Part shown: piece by piece, positions 13,537-24,927 of the stretch
Layout of the letters: every line of letters starts with the position of its first letter
Position numbering within the stretch: the stretch's first letter is position 1
Assembly: GCF_023973825.1 (NCBI RefSeq)
Contig: NW_027122924.1
Span: 60,001-124,000, forward strand
Source of the DNA: Plasmodium brasilianum
Lineage: Eukaryota; Apicomplexa; Aconoidasida; Haemosporida; Plasmodiidae
Direction: 5' to 3'
DNA length: 64,000 bases
Program-made: the position numbers and the translations under genes
The notes under the pieces: model-generated
The model's database searches: none
Told to the model about the DNA's origin: nothing
What the model saw: only the letters and a program-made list of their open reading frames with translations

Positions 13537-15697
13537 TCAAGTGAGGCATGCTGATAGGGCCTCTATTTTTGAGTATTTCCTATCAGCAATATCAACCAGT
13601 ATTTTATAATCTGTAAATAAAAATGGTATATATAGATTTTTTGGCACATGATAAAAGTACAATGAATATATGTCTTTATTTAAAATGATTAAATTGTTTA
13701 TGGGTACTATCGTGTTAGTTCTATTAGTATCATTATTCTCTGTTCCTCTAACATGTTCATGGTATTCTTTTAAAAAATATTGAAATACTTTTAAACTGCT
13801 TTTATATGTCTTCTTTATGTTTTTTTCAAAAGATCCACATAACCACAATATTTTATTTTCCTTCTTTATATTTTTAAAAATATTATTTAACGTACGTGTT
13901 CCAATATCCCATAGGGAAATTATCACTACCCTGTGCGCGGCTACCATGCCCTTGCAGTTATGATTCTCTGGGTTGACGTCCCTGTGAACACGGCTTTGTT
14001 CCGTTCCGTTTACTCTTAAGTCTGTCTCAGTGTTTATTATCGCTTCTCTAATCGCTTGCCCACTGCTCTCCCAGTAGGAACCCACATAAGGAGAAGTACC
14101 CCCCTGTTGCACATGTAAAAGATGCATGCTCTTGATCTTATTTTTATACTTATTAAGAAAATTTTTTTTTGCCGTATTTATCATTGAATCGTAGTTCTTA
14201 TACGGGAGGGTACAGTAGACAGGGGCAGCTATGTTCGGATGAACACTCTGCTTAGGGTTAATGTATATATCATATGGGAAATGTATGTTTACTTTGTACG
14301 TTTTGCACAGATTAAAAATGTTGAATATGCTGACTTTTAGTAACAATAACAGGTCGTCCGAAAAATATTGCATATCTAGGATTTGCAGGTTGACATATTG
14401 CTTGGTTAAGAGGAGATTTGAACCGTCATCTGCATTGTTTGTGTTGTAAGTATTGTCTATCTCGTCTGTGTTTCCTTGGTAACCTTCTCCTTCCCTGTTT
14501 TCACTTCCCTCGTCTTCTCTAATTTTACGTTTCTCCCTCCTGTTTTTATGTCCACTTCCACTGTATGCACCTCTTTTTCCCTTTCCGATGATCTTTTTAT
14601 TTCTTTCTAGAGCAATGTAAAACATGCCCCTCCTATTCATACAAATCCGTGCCTTCAAAATATGCGTATCGTATAAGAAAAACAAAAAGAGCAAGAAGAG
14701 GTCTCCACATATATATACATGAGAAATGTTTAGAAATATGACCATGTTAATCAACTTAATCCATTCAATTATTTTTTTTAAATTTGAAAATAATAGTATA
14801 TCACTTTTTATATTAGGAGATATAATGCATATGTATTTCATTTTGTTTTCTTTTAATCTATATTCCCATTTTTGACAATTTTGACAATTTTGGTAGTTTT
14901 GGCAGTTTTGGCAGTTGCGGCAATTTTGGCAGTTTTGACAGTTTTGGCAGTTGCGGCAATTTTGGACTAGTATTTCATCCTTTGCTTTAACAATATTATG
15001 TACGTTGCACAAATTATGCCTACTTGTACCCTCTTCCTTCTCCTTCACATCAAATCGATTTTGTTTCTCTTCCTGCATAGTTTCATTGTGATGAGAGGGA
15101 AGAACTGCTCCTTCAATTTGTAGGAAATTGAAGGTTGGACTAAGTGGAATATTCATAGAGAAGCTGACTTTGTTCATGTTATTTTCGAAATTGAAAAAAT
15201 TCAAAATTTTTTGAAATGCTTTTAATAAAAGTGATCTATTACATTTTATGTAATCCTTGTATAAGAAGCAACTTGGATACGTGAGAATATTCCTGTGCAA
15301 ATTATTTACTTGATCTAGTGATATAACATTTAAAATGTAAAGAAGGCAGAACGTTGATGTGCTTAATACATGCCCCTTTTTAATATTTATTTTTTTTCGA
15401 AAAACATTGTAACATCTTATGCTATCCGTAGTTTCCATTCTAGGTTTCGTCATCATTTCCATCTCTGGCATTGCCATCGCAATCTCCTTATTCATCAATA
15501 CCTTTTCATCATCCACAACATAGGTGCATGCGTTCAAAATATGAAATAGTTTTATAAAATGATAATAATGGTAATATTTACTTTGCGCATTCTCCACATG
15601 TCTGTCGTCTTTTTGTGTCCTACGTGCAATCACGCAGTCACTGTTCCCTTCCCCTTTGGCATAATTTTTTTTTTTTTTTTTTCTTTTTTCTTTTTTT
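13537..15697 (-). CDS. Degenerate phosphoglycerate-kinase-like domain (C-terminal half of the split gene)
   Basis: The open frame runs from a TAA just upstream of a poly-A run near 15690 to a stop at 13537 and has no ATG near its beginning, so it reads best as a continuation of the upstream open frame ending at 15630. Its last ~430 residues follow the C-lobe plan of phosphoglycerate kinase. SDILLFSNLKKIIEWIKLIN corresponds to the region after the GGAKV loop. YKVNIHFPYDIYINPK corresponds to GVKITLPVDF, and ISLWDIGTRTLNNIF then ILWLCGSFEKN correspond to LDCGPES and IVWNGPVGVFE. The end KYSKIEALSACL is placed like the family C-terminus. The Gly-rich nucleotide loops (GGGMAF, GGGDT) are not preserved, so catalysis is unlikely. 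An Asn-Cys-Gln repeat interrupts it (14866-14963). The PGK similarity is by eye and needs a profile search. Confidence 0.5.
14866..14965. repeat. Asn-Cys-Gln coding repeat
   Basis: About eleven 9-bp units (TTTTGGCAG-like on the plus strand) encode NCQ/NCR/NYQ tripeptides. Cysteines fall every third residue in an otherwise ordinary PGK-like open frame. Confidence 0.85.
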
Positions 15698-18600
15698 CTC
15701 CCTTACGCTTAGATTTAACCTTACCCTTTTCCACCCCTTCTTTTTCTTCGTCAAAATTTGCGCACATTTCTTCTTTCCTCCTCGAATGCTCCATTCGTTC
15801 TATCATTCCATCTTGCTGTGACTGCTTCGTTTCGCTCTCCTGTGTCTGCTTTTTTTGCTCCCTTTTCATTATCTTTTCCCTCTTCTTCTTCTTCTTCTTC
15901 TTCTCTTCCTCCTCTTGTACCAACCCCTTGTGATATTCCGTTATCACTACCTCCTCCACTCCTTCAAGTCCTTCCTCATTAGTCCTGACTTCCCTCTTAT
16001 GCATCTGTTCCAAATATTTCATGCACTCTTCGGCATTTTTCTTTAACCATTCGGTATGTTGCTCATACACTAGCTGTGAAAACATTTCCTTGTCTGAAAT
16101 GAAATAGATGTTCCCCTCCCCTCTTTCTACTCCTCCTTGAACTGCTACTGCTGCTTCTGCCACTTCTTCCTGTTTGCAGTTTTTCCCCTCTAGTGAACTT
16201 CTCTTATCCACTTCGCTTGTTCGTTTATAAACGGCCCTTGCGTATTCATCATCAATTTTAAAATTTTGAAAAAAAGCAGACACATTATTACCTGATTCAC
16301 TATCATGTATTATCTCCTTATCCATTTGGTCCTTAACAAGATCAGCAATTTCTTCTGCGGGAAAGGTAATAGGACAGGAGAAGCGGTTACCCTCTTCTGG
16401 TAAGCGGTTATAGTCAACTGGTAAGCGGTTATCGTCAACTGGTAAGCGGTTATCGTCAACTGGTAAGTGACTTTCCTCATTTGGATTGTTACTAACCTCA
16501 ATATACTCTCCTCCTACATAGGCAATGTTTTCACGTTGACTCTCCGTTTCCTTAATCTTTATTGTACTAAAAATATGACTACAAAAAAGAAGAATTTTCT
16601 TTTCATCATTCAAGAGATTAAGTTGATAGAATAAACTGGAGCAATGAGTAATAAACGACCTTAAGTAAGGAAACAAGAAAAAATTAAAAATATTTTGAAT
16701 AAAATTTTTTTCAAATATGTATTTTTCCATGTCGCAATTTTCATCCATTTTATTATACGGATGATCAAAAAAAATATAAATGTTTTTCACGTTGTTCTTT
16801 GCGCATATGCAGATACTTGCAAATAGCTTGCCAATTAATTGCTTGATCTCATTGATTTTCTTACTCCTAAAATTGGTATTACCAAAATAATTAGAGTCAA
16901 TATTTATGCTGCTAGTACTACTAGTGCCGCCAATACCGCCAATACCGCCAATACCGCCAATATCGTCAGCAATGCCAGTACTACACACACTTTGCTCATA
17001 TAATGAGCGTATATATGCAACAACGTAGCTGAACAAGCGGCTGTTCATTTGAACGAAAACGCTCTCTTCCGAAGAACACATGTTGAACTGTACTTTTTTT
17101 TTTAAGAGCAAATGCTTAGCAAAATTAATGAATTGAAGATACGAGAAAAAATAAAAAGACTTTGAACTATTTAGTTTGTTTTGCAAATATATAAAATTGG
17201 TTAGAATTGTAAAATAATTTTTTCTAATCGTATGTGGATATGTATGTAAAAAGTTTTTATAAAAAGCGTTTTTCAAATTATTTAAATATTCGGAAAATTT
17301 ATCTTTCTTCACTTCGCCTGTACCAATGTCTTTTTCCTCGTCTTTTTCCTTCTCTGCTTCCTCGTCTACTTCCTCGTCTACGTCCTCGTCTACGTCCTCG
17401 TCTACTTCCTCGTCTACATCCTCGTCTGCTTCCTCTTCTCCCTTCTCCTCGGCCTCCCCGTCTTCCTCTTCATTCCCTTGTGCTCCTGTCGTGTGCTTCT
17501 TTTTTTTTCTTTTTAGTACCTTACCTGCTTCTTTTACGCAGTGAGATGACTGTGTGTGGTACACATTTAACTCATTTTGAAGAATAGTCGTGCTTTTGTT
17601 AACGGTTTTCATCGTATTATCTTTTTTATCGCTATCTCTCTCGCGGTCTCTCCCCTTTCCTCTGCTAATACATTTACCACTATTTCTATCACTTCTAACA
17701 CTCAGATATACCTCTATTAAATCGATAACATAGCCGCGTACAATTGAAGCAAATAAAATGAGTAAATTTTCCTTTTTAAAACTAAATCTTTCACGTATGT
17801 TAAAGAATGCATTGAGGCATTGTTCACGTGTGGAGGACGGATCTACTCTTTTATCTATGTCAATAGTATGCCCCTTTTCGTTGTGCATAATTGCATGTAC
17901 ATTATGTATAAGGTCATTTAATTGAAGACTAGATAAGATGGATGTACTCAAGTTCATCCACTGAACGTGTGTTTTAAAAAAATTATACTCGTAATCATAA
18001 GAATAATAGTTGTTAAAGGATGATATAAATTTTCTTTTCATGTAGTTAAAGAAGTTCTTCATGCATGTTTTTAAAATTTTATCCGTTCTGGGGTTATGCT
18101 TATCCTTAGTACTAAAAAGCATTTGTATATTCCTTTTAAACAGATTGTTTTTTCTATTAATGGAATATGTTATCTCCCTAGAAGGAATATTGTTCCATTT
18201 CTCGTAATTGTCTACACATATATTTGTATTTCTTTCTATATCGTGGACACCATTTCCATTCATGTTGTCAATGTTAATTACTTCTACCTTCTCATTGGTA
18301 TTTCCCCACTCTAAGTATCTCTCTTCTTCTAGTAGACGAGACAAATCCCCCTGAAAATGATTCAACTTCAAATAAAATGCGCCTTTCGCTTTTTCCATCA
18401 TTGCGCAAAATGGAGTGATATTATGCTCATTTAGATTTATATGATAATTAAAATTTAAGAAATTTAAAATTTTACATAATACTGACATATCTATATGGGG
18501 AAGTCCGTTGACTGCATCTACTTGACGTGGGGAACATGCCTTATTTTGTTCTCTTCCCTTTTCTACATTTGCTTTGTCCACTTCTTTCCCATCCCCAACT

Positions 18601-20273
18601 TCCTCCAGTTCTGCTACCTCCTTTAGTGCACACGCTTTGTGGAATGAATCCACATGCAAGTGGATTCTCTTTTTAAAAATCTTATTGTAGCACAAATATT
18701 TGATTGTAACGCATCCAAAGGCATTTACAAAATAGCTGAATATAAAAGTAAAATTTATTTTTTTCTTTCCCCTAGGTTTAATATACCCAGTATTGGGAGA
18801 AACAAAGACATTGTAATTCTTCACTTGGTCATAATATATTGCATCTTTCATTTTTATTATCTCTTCATTCTTCTTTAATTTTGATGATACTTTTAATTTT
18901 TTTTTAACAGATATCCTGAAAATAATTATACTCGAAGAGTAGTTACTCAGCGTGACAGATTTGCTAATAACTTCTCTTCCACAATTGCTAATGTTTATAC
19001 ACTCACAATTCGTTTTAAGATATTCCTCTTTTTTGAGCTCATTCCTGGGGTTTGAAGTATCAGTAACTGTAATAGAACAAGCACCGATATCACCACCGAT
19101 AGCTGCAATGATATCAGTACTGGATGTAGCTGGGCTACCATCAACGTTTACTTTTTTTATGTGTTCTTCTTTTCTTTCACCATCTGCTAACCCATTTTTG
19201 TCGTCTTTCTCTTCAACAGGCAGTTGTACTTTTTCACCTTGGACGTATAAATCATGAGTTAGCGGAACAGCAAAGTTTGACAGAACAAAGTCAATGTTCT
19301 TTTTAATCTTTTCAACAATGACAGCTTCGTATTCTTCTTTCTTCAAGTCCTTGTTTTTAACATAACGGTACTCTTTCCACAATTGTCCCTTCTCGTTATT
19401 GTTCCCATCAATTTGCTCGTCATTTTCCTCACCTTTTTTAAATACTTTGTCGAACAGGTTCTTATTCCATTCGCTTGCTTTACTAGTTAGGTCTATCTTT
19501 TTCACTGTTTCCTTAAATTTTATTTTCTCACACCCATCTCTCAAGTTCTCGGTCCAGTTTACTTTTTTTTTTTCCTCTTTATTTATATAGTCAATTAAGG
19601 TATTCAACTAAAATTATATGAACAAGTCAGGAAAAAGTTGGATATATGGCACTCCTTGCGCGAAACAATGTACAAGCCCACAAAAATGTATGCACATAAC
19701 GCGTAAATGTAAATAAACGCGAATGTAGGTATGTGCAGGTACAAATATATGCAAGTATGGATATGTGTTTGTATAAATATATAAATATATATATATTATG
19801 CACTAGCTCCTGTGCCTACATATTACCTCGTTTTTTTCACGGTATTTGTCTCCTTGATCTGCTAAGGTTTCCTTCTTTTTCGTTTTTTCTTTTATTATTT
19901 GGCTTTGCTTGTCCCATTTTAATTTAGCTTCTTCGAATTTTTTTAAAATCTAGCGAATTTGTAAAAACATCACCACAAAGTATATTTTTGAATGGACCAC
20001 TAGCCTTTTCCGTCAGTATTCACTTGTTAGTAGTTATTGTTCTTATACGAATGTATGTAGAAGTATAAACAAGTACGAAGTAGTATAAAAGAAGTTCGTA
20101 AATGTACACCCAAGTGCTTTTATATTTTTTTTATGTCACAAACGATCATCATGAAAACATGATCTTTATTTTTTTTATTTTTATTATTTTATTTTTAAAT
20201 TTACTCTTTCCTCCTTAGTTTGCTTAATCTTCTCTACAATTACATTTTTTTTACGAGTTTTCCTTTCATCCAT
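15630..20273 (-). CDS. MYCBPAP/ASH-like protein, N-terminal and middle part (probable axonemal protein)
   Basis: Exons 20273-20205, 19949-19827 and 19607-15630 join in phase 0 (start MDERKTRKK). The first ~190 residues are charged helix. A segment DFVLSNFAVPLTHDL..GEKVQLP precedes an immunoglobulin-like ASH/MSP fold about residues 250-390: SKSVTLSNYSSSIIIFRIS, then VSPNTGYIKPRGKKKINFTF and FVNAFGCVTIKY. This order resembles MYCBP-associated protein (CFAP147 in algae), a central-pair apparatus component, so a role in the male-gamete axoneme is inferred. Further on come an Asp/Glu array (17330-17450), a Gly-Gly-Ile run (16920-16970), four LPVDDNR copies (16390-16465) and a Lys-rich end. The frame stops at 15630 after a 15-base poly-A; the other frame continues as the PGK-like domain. 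The family call is tentative; that it is a real gene is clear. Confidence 0.6.
16390..16465. repeat. 21-bp coding repeat (LPVDDNR)
   Basis: Four near-identical units of GGTAAGCGGTTATCGTCAACT encode LPVDDNR/LPVDYNR/LPEEGNR. DNA identity is higher than expected from protein constraint, indicating recent expansion. Confidence 0.85.
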
Positions 20274-20306
20274 TGGTATGAAGTTCGTAATAAAAAGAAA
20301 GGGAAT

Positions 20307-20346
<40 letters not shown>

Positions 20347-20806
20347 TACGGCCATATAAGCATATGTATTTTGTCCTTTCCTCTTTTAAATGTTTTCTTT
20401 TTTTATTTTTTGAAAAACGAAAACTCTAAAAATTATGTCTGTAGAATGTTCGTTTTTTCACTATATTTTTTTTTTCTTTTTTTTTTTTTTTTTTTTCTTG
20501 TCTTAACAAGCATCTCGTTAGAAATGGGCCTTCTCAGTACGCGCGCAGTGATTATATATGTGTATATATATGCGTATGTATGTATGTATGTATGTGTACG
20601 TATGTATATGCGTATAAACGTATTGAACATGGACAGCTGCTAATTATTTCATTGTTTTTAAAGAAAAAGAATGGCGGAAATGGCATTTGCACAAATGGGA
20701 AAATAGTACCATTTTTTTAACGAGCATTTTTGTTAGTAAATATCCTCATGGGTGATTATTGACTTATCCAATTAACCGCTTACCAGCTTATTCGCTTTTC
20801 CCTTCT
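20274..20806. other. Head-to-tail spacer with homopolymers
   Basis: Presumed promoter of the MYCBPAP-like gene. It contains a 32-base poly-A (20311-20342) and poly-T tracts (20467-20496), and no gene. Confidence 0.6.
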
Positions 20807-22150
20807 TTACCTGTCCGAGATAAATTTTTTGTACAAGTCGTCATTATGGTAGGCGTCAAGGGAGGAGTTGCTCCTGACGATGTAAGGTGGAGGTACGCCC
20901 GGGGTGTAATCGAAGAAGGAAGGGAAATTCTTACTGTCAAAATGCTCATGGGGATATAAAAACAAATTTTCAATATCATAATAATCCCTTAATTCTTTTG
21001 TAACTATATGAATTTTTAGTGGACCACAGTGCGTAATGATCCAGTCATCAAATTTGTTACAATAACAATAGACCACATTTGAAATATATGGAATTTCTAA
21101 ATCTATAAAAATTTTGCTAATTAATTTCCCTACTCTTTTATTATGTTTAGGTGTCTGACCTGTACATAAAATTATGAACATTCCAATATCTCTTCTTCCA
21201 CATTTATTTAAATCTATTACTTTAATGTTTTTAACCTTTTCATGTTTTAATATACATACTACTTGTTCAATGGTAGGCATTATTCCTTTTTCTAATTCTA
21301 ATCCTTCTTCATCTGTGTTATCATTTTCCTCATTTTCGTAGTCAAATAAATAATTTTCATGCGGTCTAACAACAGGTTCAGATTCATGGATATAGTAATA
21401 ATCCCTGTCAGCTCCATCGTCATTCCTATTACTTAACTTTTCTTTCCTTTTGTTATAATATTTCATAGTCTCATATAATAGCTTTTCCTTATTCTCTTCA
21501 TAAAATCTCTGTGCTGGGGTTAAACCTTCATATATGCTATTAGTATCACCCTCTATTATTACTTGTTCATAATTTTCTTTTGTTTTATATTTAAACTCGT
21601 CCATTATTAAATTTGTTCTATCTTTTAAATTGTCACACGTGTCCTTTTTACTGTTAGTATAAAATTTTCCACTTCCAACACTGTTACTCTCATACGATAT
21701 TTCGTTATCTTTATCTGTATCATCAAAAGTAAATTTATTTAATGTATTTGCTTCTTTTTCATTGAAATCATTTTGTTTCTTCTCCTTAGTAGCCATATGA
21801 CTTTCCTTTAGCTGCTTTGAACTATAATAATCTATCGTTTCTTGAATGAAGCTTTGTATATCTAAGTTTTTGAAAGATTTAATGTTTTCATAAAATTCTT
21901 CTTCCCTCTTTGTAGCATTTTCCTCATGTTCTTGTTCTATATCTTTTTTAAAAACATTTGTGTTATCAAAAACTCTGTCGTCAATGTTTATTATTTCGAT
22001 TTTTTCTTCTTCCTTCTCATTTGTATTCTTTTCGCGTTCGTCTTTATTAAGAAGCAGCTCATTTGCTTGTTTTAACTTGTCAAAAATTTTACTATCACTC
22101 ATGTACCTTCTCGCTAAAAAAATGGGGAAGCGATACATCCTTCGCACCAT
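20807..22150 (-). CDS. RsfS/Iojap-domain protein (ribosome silencing factor family)
   Basis: Single exon, 447 residues. RsfS/MALSU1 proteins bind uL14 on the large subunit of bacterial-type ribosomes and block premature subunit joining. The domain is C-terminal, about 300-410: PTIEQVVCILKHEKVKNIKV, then IGMFIILCTGQTPKHNKRV (the family's DYFVIATGTSSRHV position) and DDWIITHCGPLKIHIV..LRDYYDIENLF (family WxLLDYGDVVVHVF..RxFYxLExLW). The N-terminus MVRRMYRFPIFLARRYMSDS is basic and amphipathic, which suggests mitochondrial import; apicoplast delivery cannot be excluded. A 270-residue acidic, Asn/Lys-rich linker separates the two. It is divergent with the NSUN5-like gene over a 760-bp spacer. Confidence 0.82.
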   Translation of the reverse strand: MVRRMYRFPIFLARRYMSDSKIFDKLKQANELLLNKDEREKNTNEKEEEKIEIINIDDRVFDNTNVFKKDIEQEHEENATKREEEFYENIKSFKNLDIQSFIQETIDYYSSKQLKESHMATKEKKQNDFNEKEANTLNKFTFDDTDKDNEISYESNSVGSGKFYTNSKKDTCDNLKDRTNLIMDEFKYKTKENYEQVIIEGDTNSIYEGLTPAQRFYEENKEKLLYETMKYYNKRKEKLSNRNDDGADRDYYYIHESEPVVRPHENYLFDYENEENDNTDEEGLELEKGIMPTIEQVVCILKHEKVKNIKVIDLNKCGRRDIGMFIILCTGQTPKHNKRVGKLISKIFIDLEIPYISNVVYCYCNKFDDWIITHCGPLKIHIVTKELRDYYDIENLFLYPHEHFDSKNFPSFFDYTPGVPPPYIVRSNSSLDAYHNDDLYKKFISDR

Positions 22151-22910
22151 TTTAAGAGAATATTTATTCGTATAAAAAAGAACAAAACTTGGCCCGTAAG
22201 TATTTACATGGTGTCACGATTTTCTAGCTACCCATTATTTGTTTTATCGCATGCTTAGGCATGTTTTATTTTTTTTAGCACACGTTTCGGCAGATTTGAT
22301 TATTTTTGTAACATGTTCAGGTAGATTTTATTTTTTTTATTACATGTTCAGGTTGATTTTATTTTTTTTATTACATGTTCAGGTATATTTAATTTTTTTT
22401 TGTAACATGTTCAGGTAGATTTTATTTTTTTTATTACATGTTCAGGTATATTTAATTTTTTTTTGTAACATGTTCAGGTAGATTTTATTTTTTTTTTGTA
22501 ACATGTTCAGGTATATTTTATTTTTTTTTTTGTAACAAGTTCAGGTAGATTTTATTTTTTTTAATACATGTTCAGGTAAATTTTATTCTTTTTAATTCAT
22601 GCTCAGTTAAATTTTTTCTTTTTTTAAGAACCACCCAAAGCTGAGTAAATAATTTATGTAGATGAAACATTGCGCCGTATTATTATTTTAGTTTCGGAGT
22701 TTTTGTGTATTTCGCATCTTTTAAGCGTAACGTGCCTTTCGCTCTTCCGTCCTTTTGTCAATGTTGATGCGGCATTTACGTGTAAATTTTTTACATACAT
22801 ACGTAAATACGTACATCCCAACACTGCATTTGGCCCCTCCTTTCGTACAAACTTCCTAGCTTCAGAGCTACTTTTGCTAAGAACTTTTAGCATAAGTACA
22901 GGAGAATAAG
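22151..22910. promoter_or_regulatory. Bidirectional promoter between RsfS-like and NSUN5-like genes
   Basis: The two genes start 760 bp apart in opposite directions, so both promoters must lie here. The centre is occupied by a tandem array (next entry). No TATA box can be assigned with confidence in such AT-rich DNA. Confidence 0.6.
22245..22612. repeat. Array of ACATGTTCAGGT units with poly-T spacers
   Basis: About ten copies of a 30-36 bp unit, each a conserved core ACATGTTCAGGT followed by AGATTTTA or ATATTTAA and then a T run of varying length. The core is much better conserved than the T spacer. The two outermost copies on each side are decayed. Confidence 0.88.
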
Positions 22911-24824
22911 ATGTCATTTATTTACAGAAAAGCTGCCCAAATGTTATCTAGGTGCGTTCAAGGAGAAGGGATAAAAGAAGTTTTGTTTAAAAAAGAAGAT
23001 AAATCCATTAAAAAGGTATAAAAAGGAAAACATAAAGTTCATTTTGCCTGTGCATATACGTTTATATGTACGTACATATGTACGTATATATGTACGTATA
23101 TATGTACATATATATATGTTGGATTATATATGTACACGTTCATGCGCATATATATAGGCGTTTATGAGCCCAATGCATACAAGTAAAAGAAATGGGATTT
23201 TCCCCTTTTGCAGCTGTACGCCATACTATACAAAGCGCTAGAGGACCTGGATGTGCTAAACAGAATATACAATATTTATTTGTTAAAAATATGCAAGAAC
23301 AAATTTTTGGGAATTATTCTTCTAAGTGTATTAGTTCAGAGGAATCAAATCGACGGAGGGGGGAAGTTAAGACGAGAAATTATGAAAAAAGAAAAGGCTA
23401 TTCTACAGTTTTACCACCATTTAAAAGGATTGGTAAGTAGCATAAGCGGTAGCGGTAGTAACGTGTTAAAGGAAACAAAAGAATTAACGAAATATTTCGT
23501 CATATATAATGATAGCAAAAAAAGTGCAGAGGAATTAAAAAAATGGTTAGTAATAGAAGAAGATGAGGATGTAAAAGGTCTGTACAAAATTAGGAATGAT
23601 AAAGTAAAAAGGTTAATAGCTAGTCGTATATATATGAAAAATAAAATAAGAATAATTGATAAAACGTCATGTTTAGTTGTTCAGGCAGGGAATATAAAAA
23701 GAGGAATGGTTATTGTAGATATATGTTCTTCTCCAGGTAGTAAGGCTATCTGTAGTCTTATCTCGTTAAAAAAAAAAGGATTTTTAATATGCATTGAAAA
23801 AAATAAAAAAAGATGTTATACTTTATTGGTAGAAATTTTAAAGAATGATGATTATATTGGGCCCTATACTGATGAGCATTTTGGTGAAGACACAAAATTT
23901 CATCTTAACCAAAAAAATTTTTTTATTAATTTTAAAGACATATATATATATTACATAAAACATAAAAATAATGAATTAATTATTAAAATATTTAACTGTA
24001 ATTTTCTCGACTTATCTTATCATCATTTTGAGGAATTTGGCCAAATAGACGTTGTATTTGTTGATCCTTCTTGCTCCTCAAGTGGAATGCCGGATTTTGC
24101 GTATAAGGAGAACATGCGACGTGTGTTCCCCTGCGCTAGGGGTGAAGAGAAGTATAGAGGTGGTGAAAGCTGCAATGATAGCTGCAATGATAGCTGCAGT
24201 GAAAGCTGCAGTGATAGCCGCAATGATAGCCGCAATGATAGCCGCAATGATAGCCGCAACGATAGCCGCAGTGATAGCCGCAATGATAGCCGCAACGATA
24301 GCCGCAATGATAGCCGCAACGATAGCCGCAATGACGATGATGTTGGGACAGGAGGCCCAGTGGAGGCAGAAGTATCGGGAGCATTAATCAAACCAAATAG
24401 TAATGATGCCGCCGAATGGGCAAATGTAAGCAATAAAAAAGGTACATGTAAACGTGAAATAATAGATTATAATATTTATGATGATGTGTCAAAGGGACAA
24501 ATTCCAAGGGTACCCCACACTTTTGTAGATAAGGTAAAAAAATTGTGTGAGTTTCAAAAAAATATATTAAACCACGCTTTGGTAAATTTAAAAACAGCTA
24601 AAACGTTTATTTATTCAACTTGCTCTTTTTTTGAAGAAGAAAATGAACAAGTTATACAAAATGCGTTAAGAAGTAATGCAAATTTTTCTTTAGAAAAAGC
24701 AGGAACAGATAAATTCCTTTTCAATAATGGACAGTATGAATTTTCAAATAAATGCGTGAGAACCTTCCCTGGGAGAGACTCCTGTAGGGGCATATTTATT
24801 GCGAAGATATGTCGCACGGGATAG
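22911..24824 (+). CDS. NSUN5/Rcm1-type rRNA (cytosine-C5) methyltransferase
   Basis: Methylates one cytosine of large-subunit (25S/28S) rRNA with S-adenosylmethionine. Exon 1 is 22911-23015, exon 2 is 23214-24824, phase 0, 571 residues. The N-terminus SFIYRKAAQMLSRCVQGEG and KKLYAILYKALEDLDVLN match the NSUN5 N-terminal domain. The Rossmann core has DKTSCLVVQ and VDICSSPGSKA (SAM loop; family DACAAPGNKT), then VVFVDPSCSSSGMP with the motif IV cysteine and IYSTCSFFEEENE with the motif VI cysteine. Both cysteines of the catalytic/release pair are present. A Cys/Asp/Ser/Asn/Arg repeat (24165-24335) is inserted between motifs IV and VI. The intron 23016-23213 is full of GTAC/GTAT repeats. Confidence 0.93.
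24165..24335. repeat. 12-bp coding repeat in the methyltransferase
   Basis: About 14 units of GATAGCCGCAAT/GATAGCTGCAAT encoding CNDS then RNDS tetrapeptides. It is markedly GC-richer than the surrounding coding DNA. Confidence 0.9.
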
Positions 24825-24892
24825 TTCAATAAAGGGTTCATTAAGGAAAGCAACCAGTGGAGCACAAGTGATATGTTTACATCATTTTGTAT

Positions 24893-24927
<35 letters not shown>

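Noticed and set aside
22245..22612. CRISPR-like array
   Set aside because: Spacers are homopolymer T runs of near-constant content, there are no cas genes and the genome is eukaryotic.
24023..24433. Minus-strand Leu-Ser-Arg repeat ORF
   Set aside because: Antisense of the CNDS/RNDS repeat in the methyltransferase gene.
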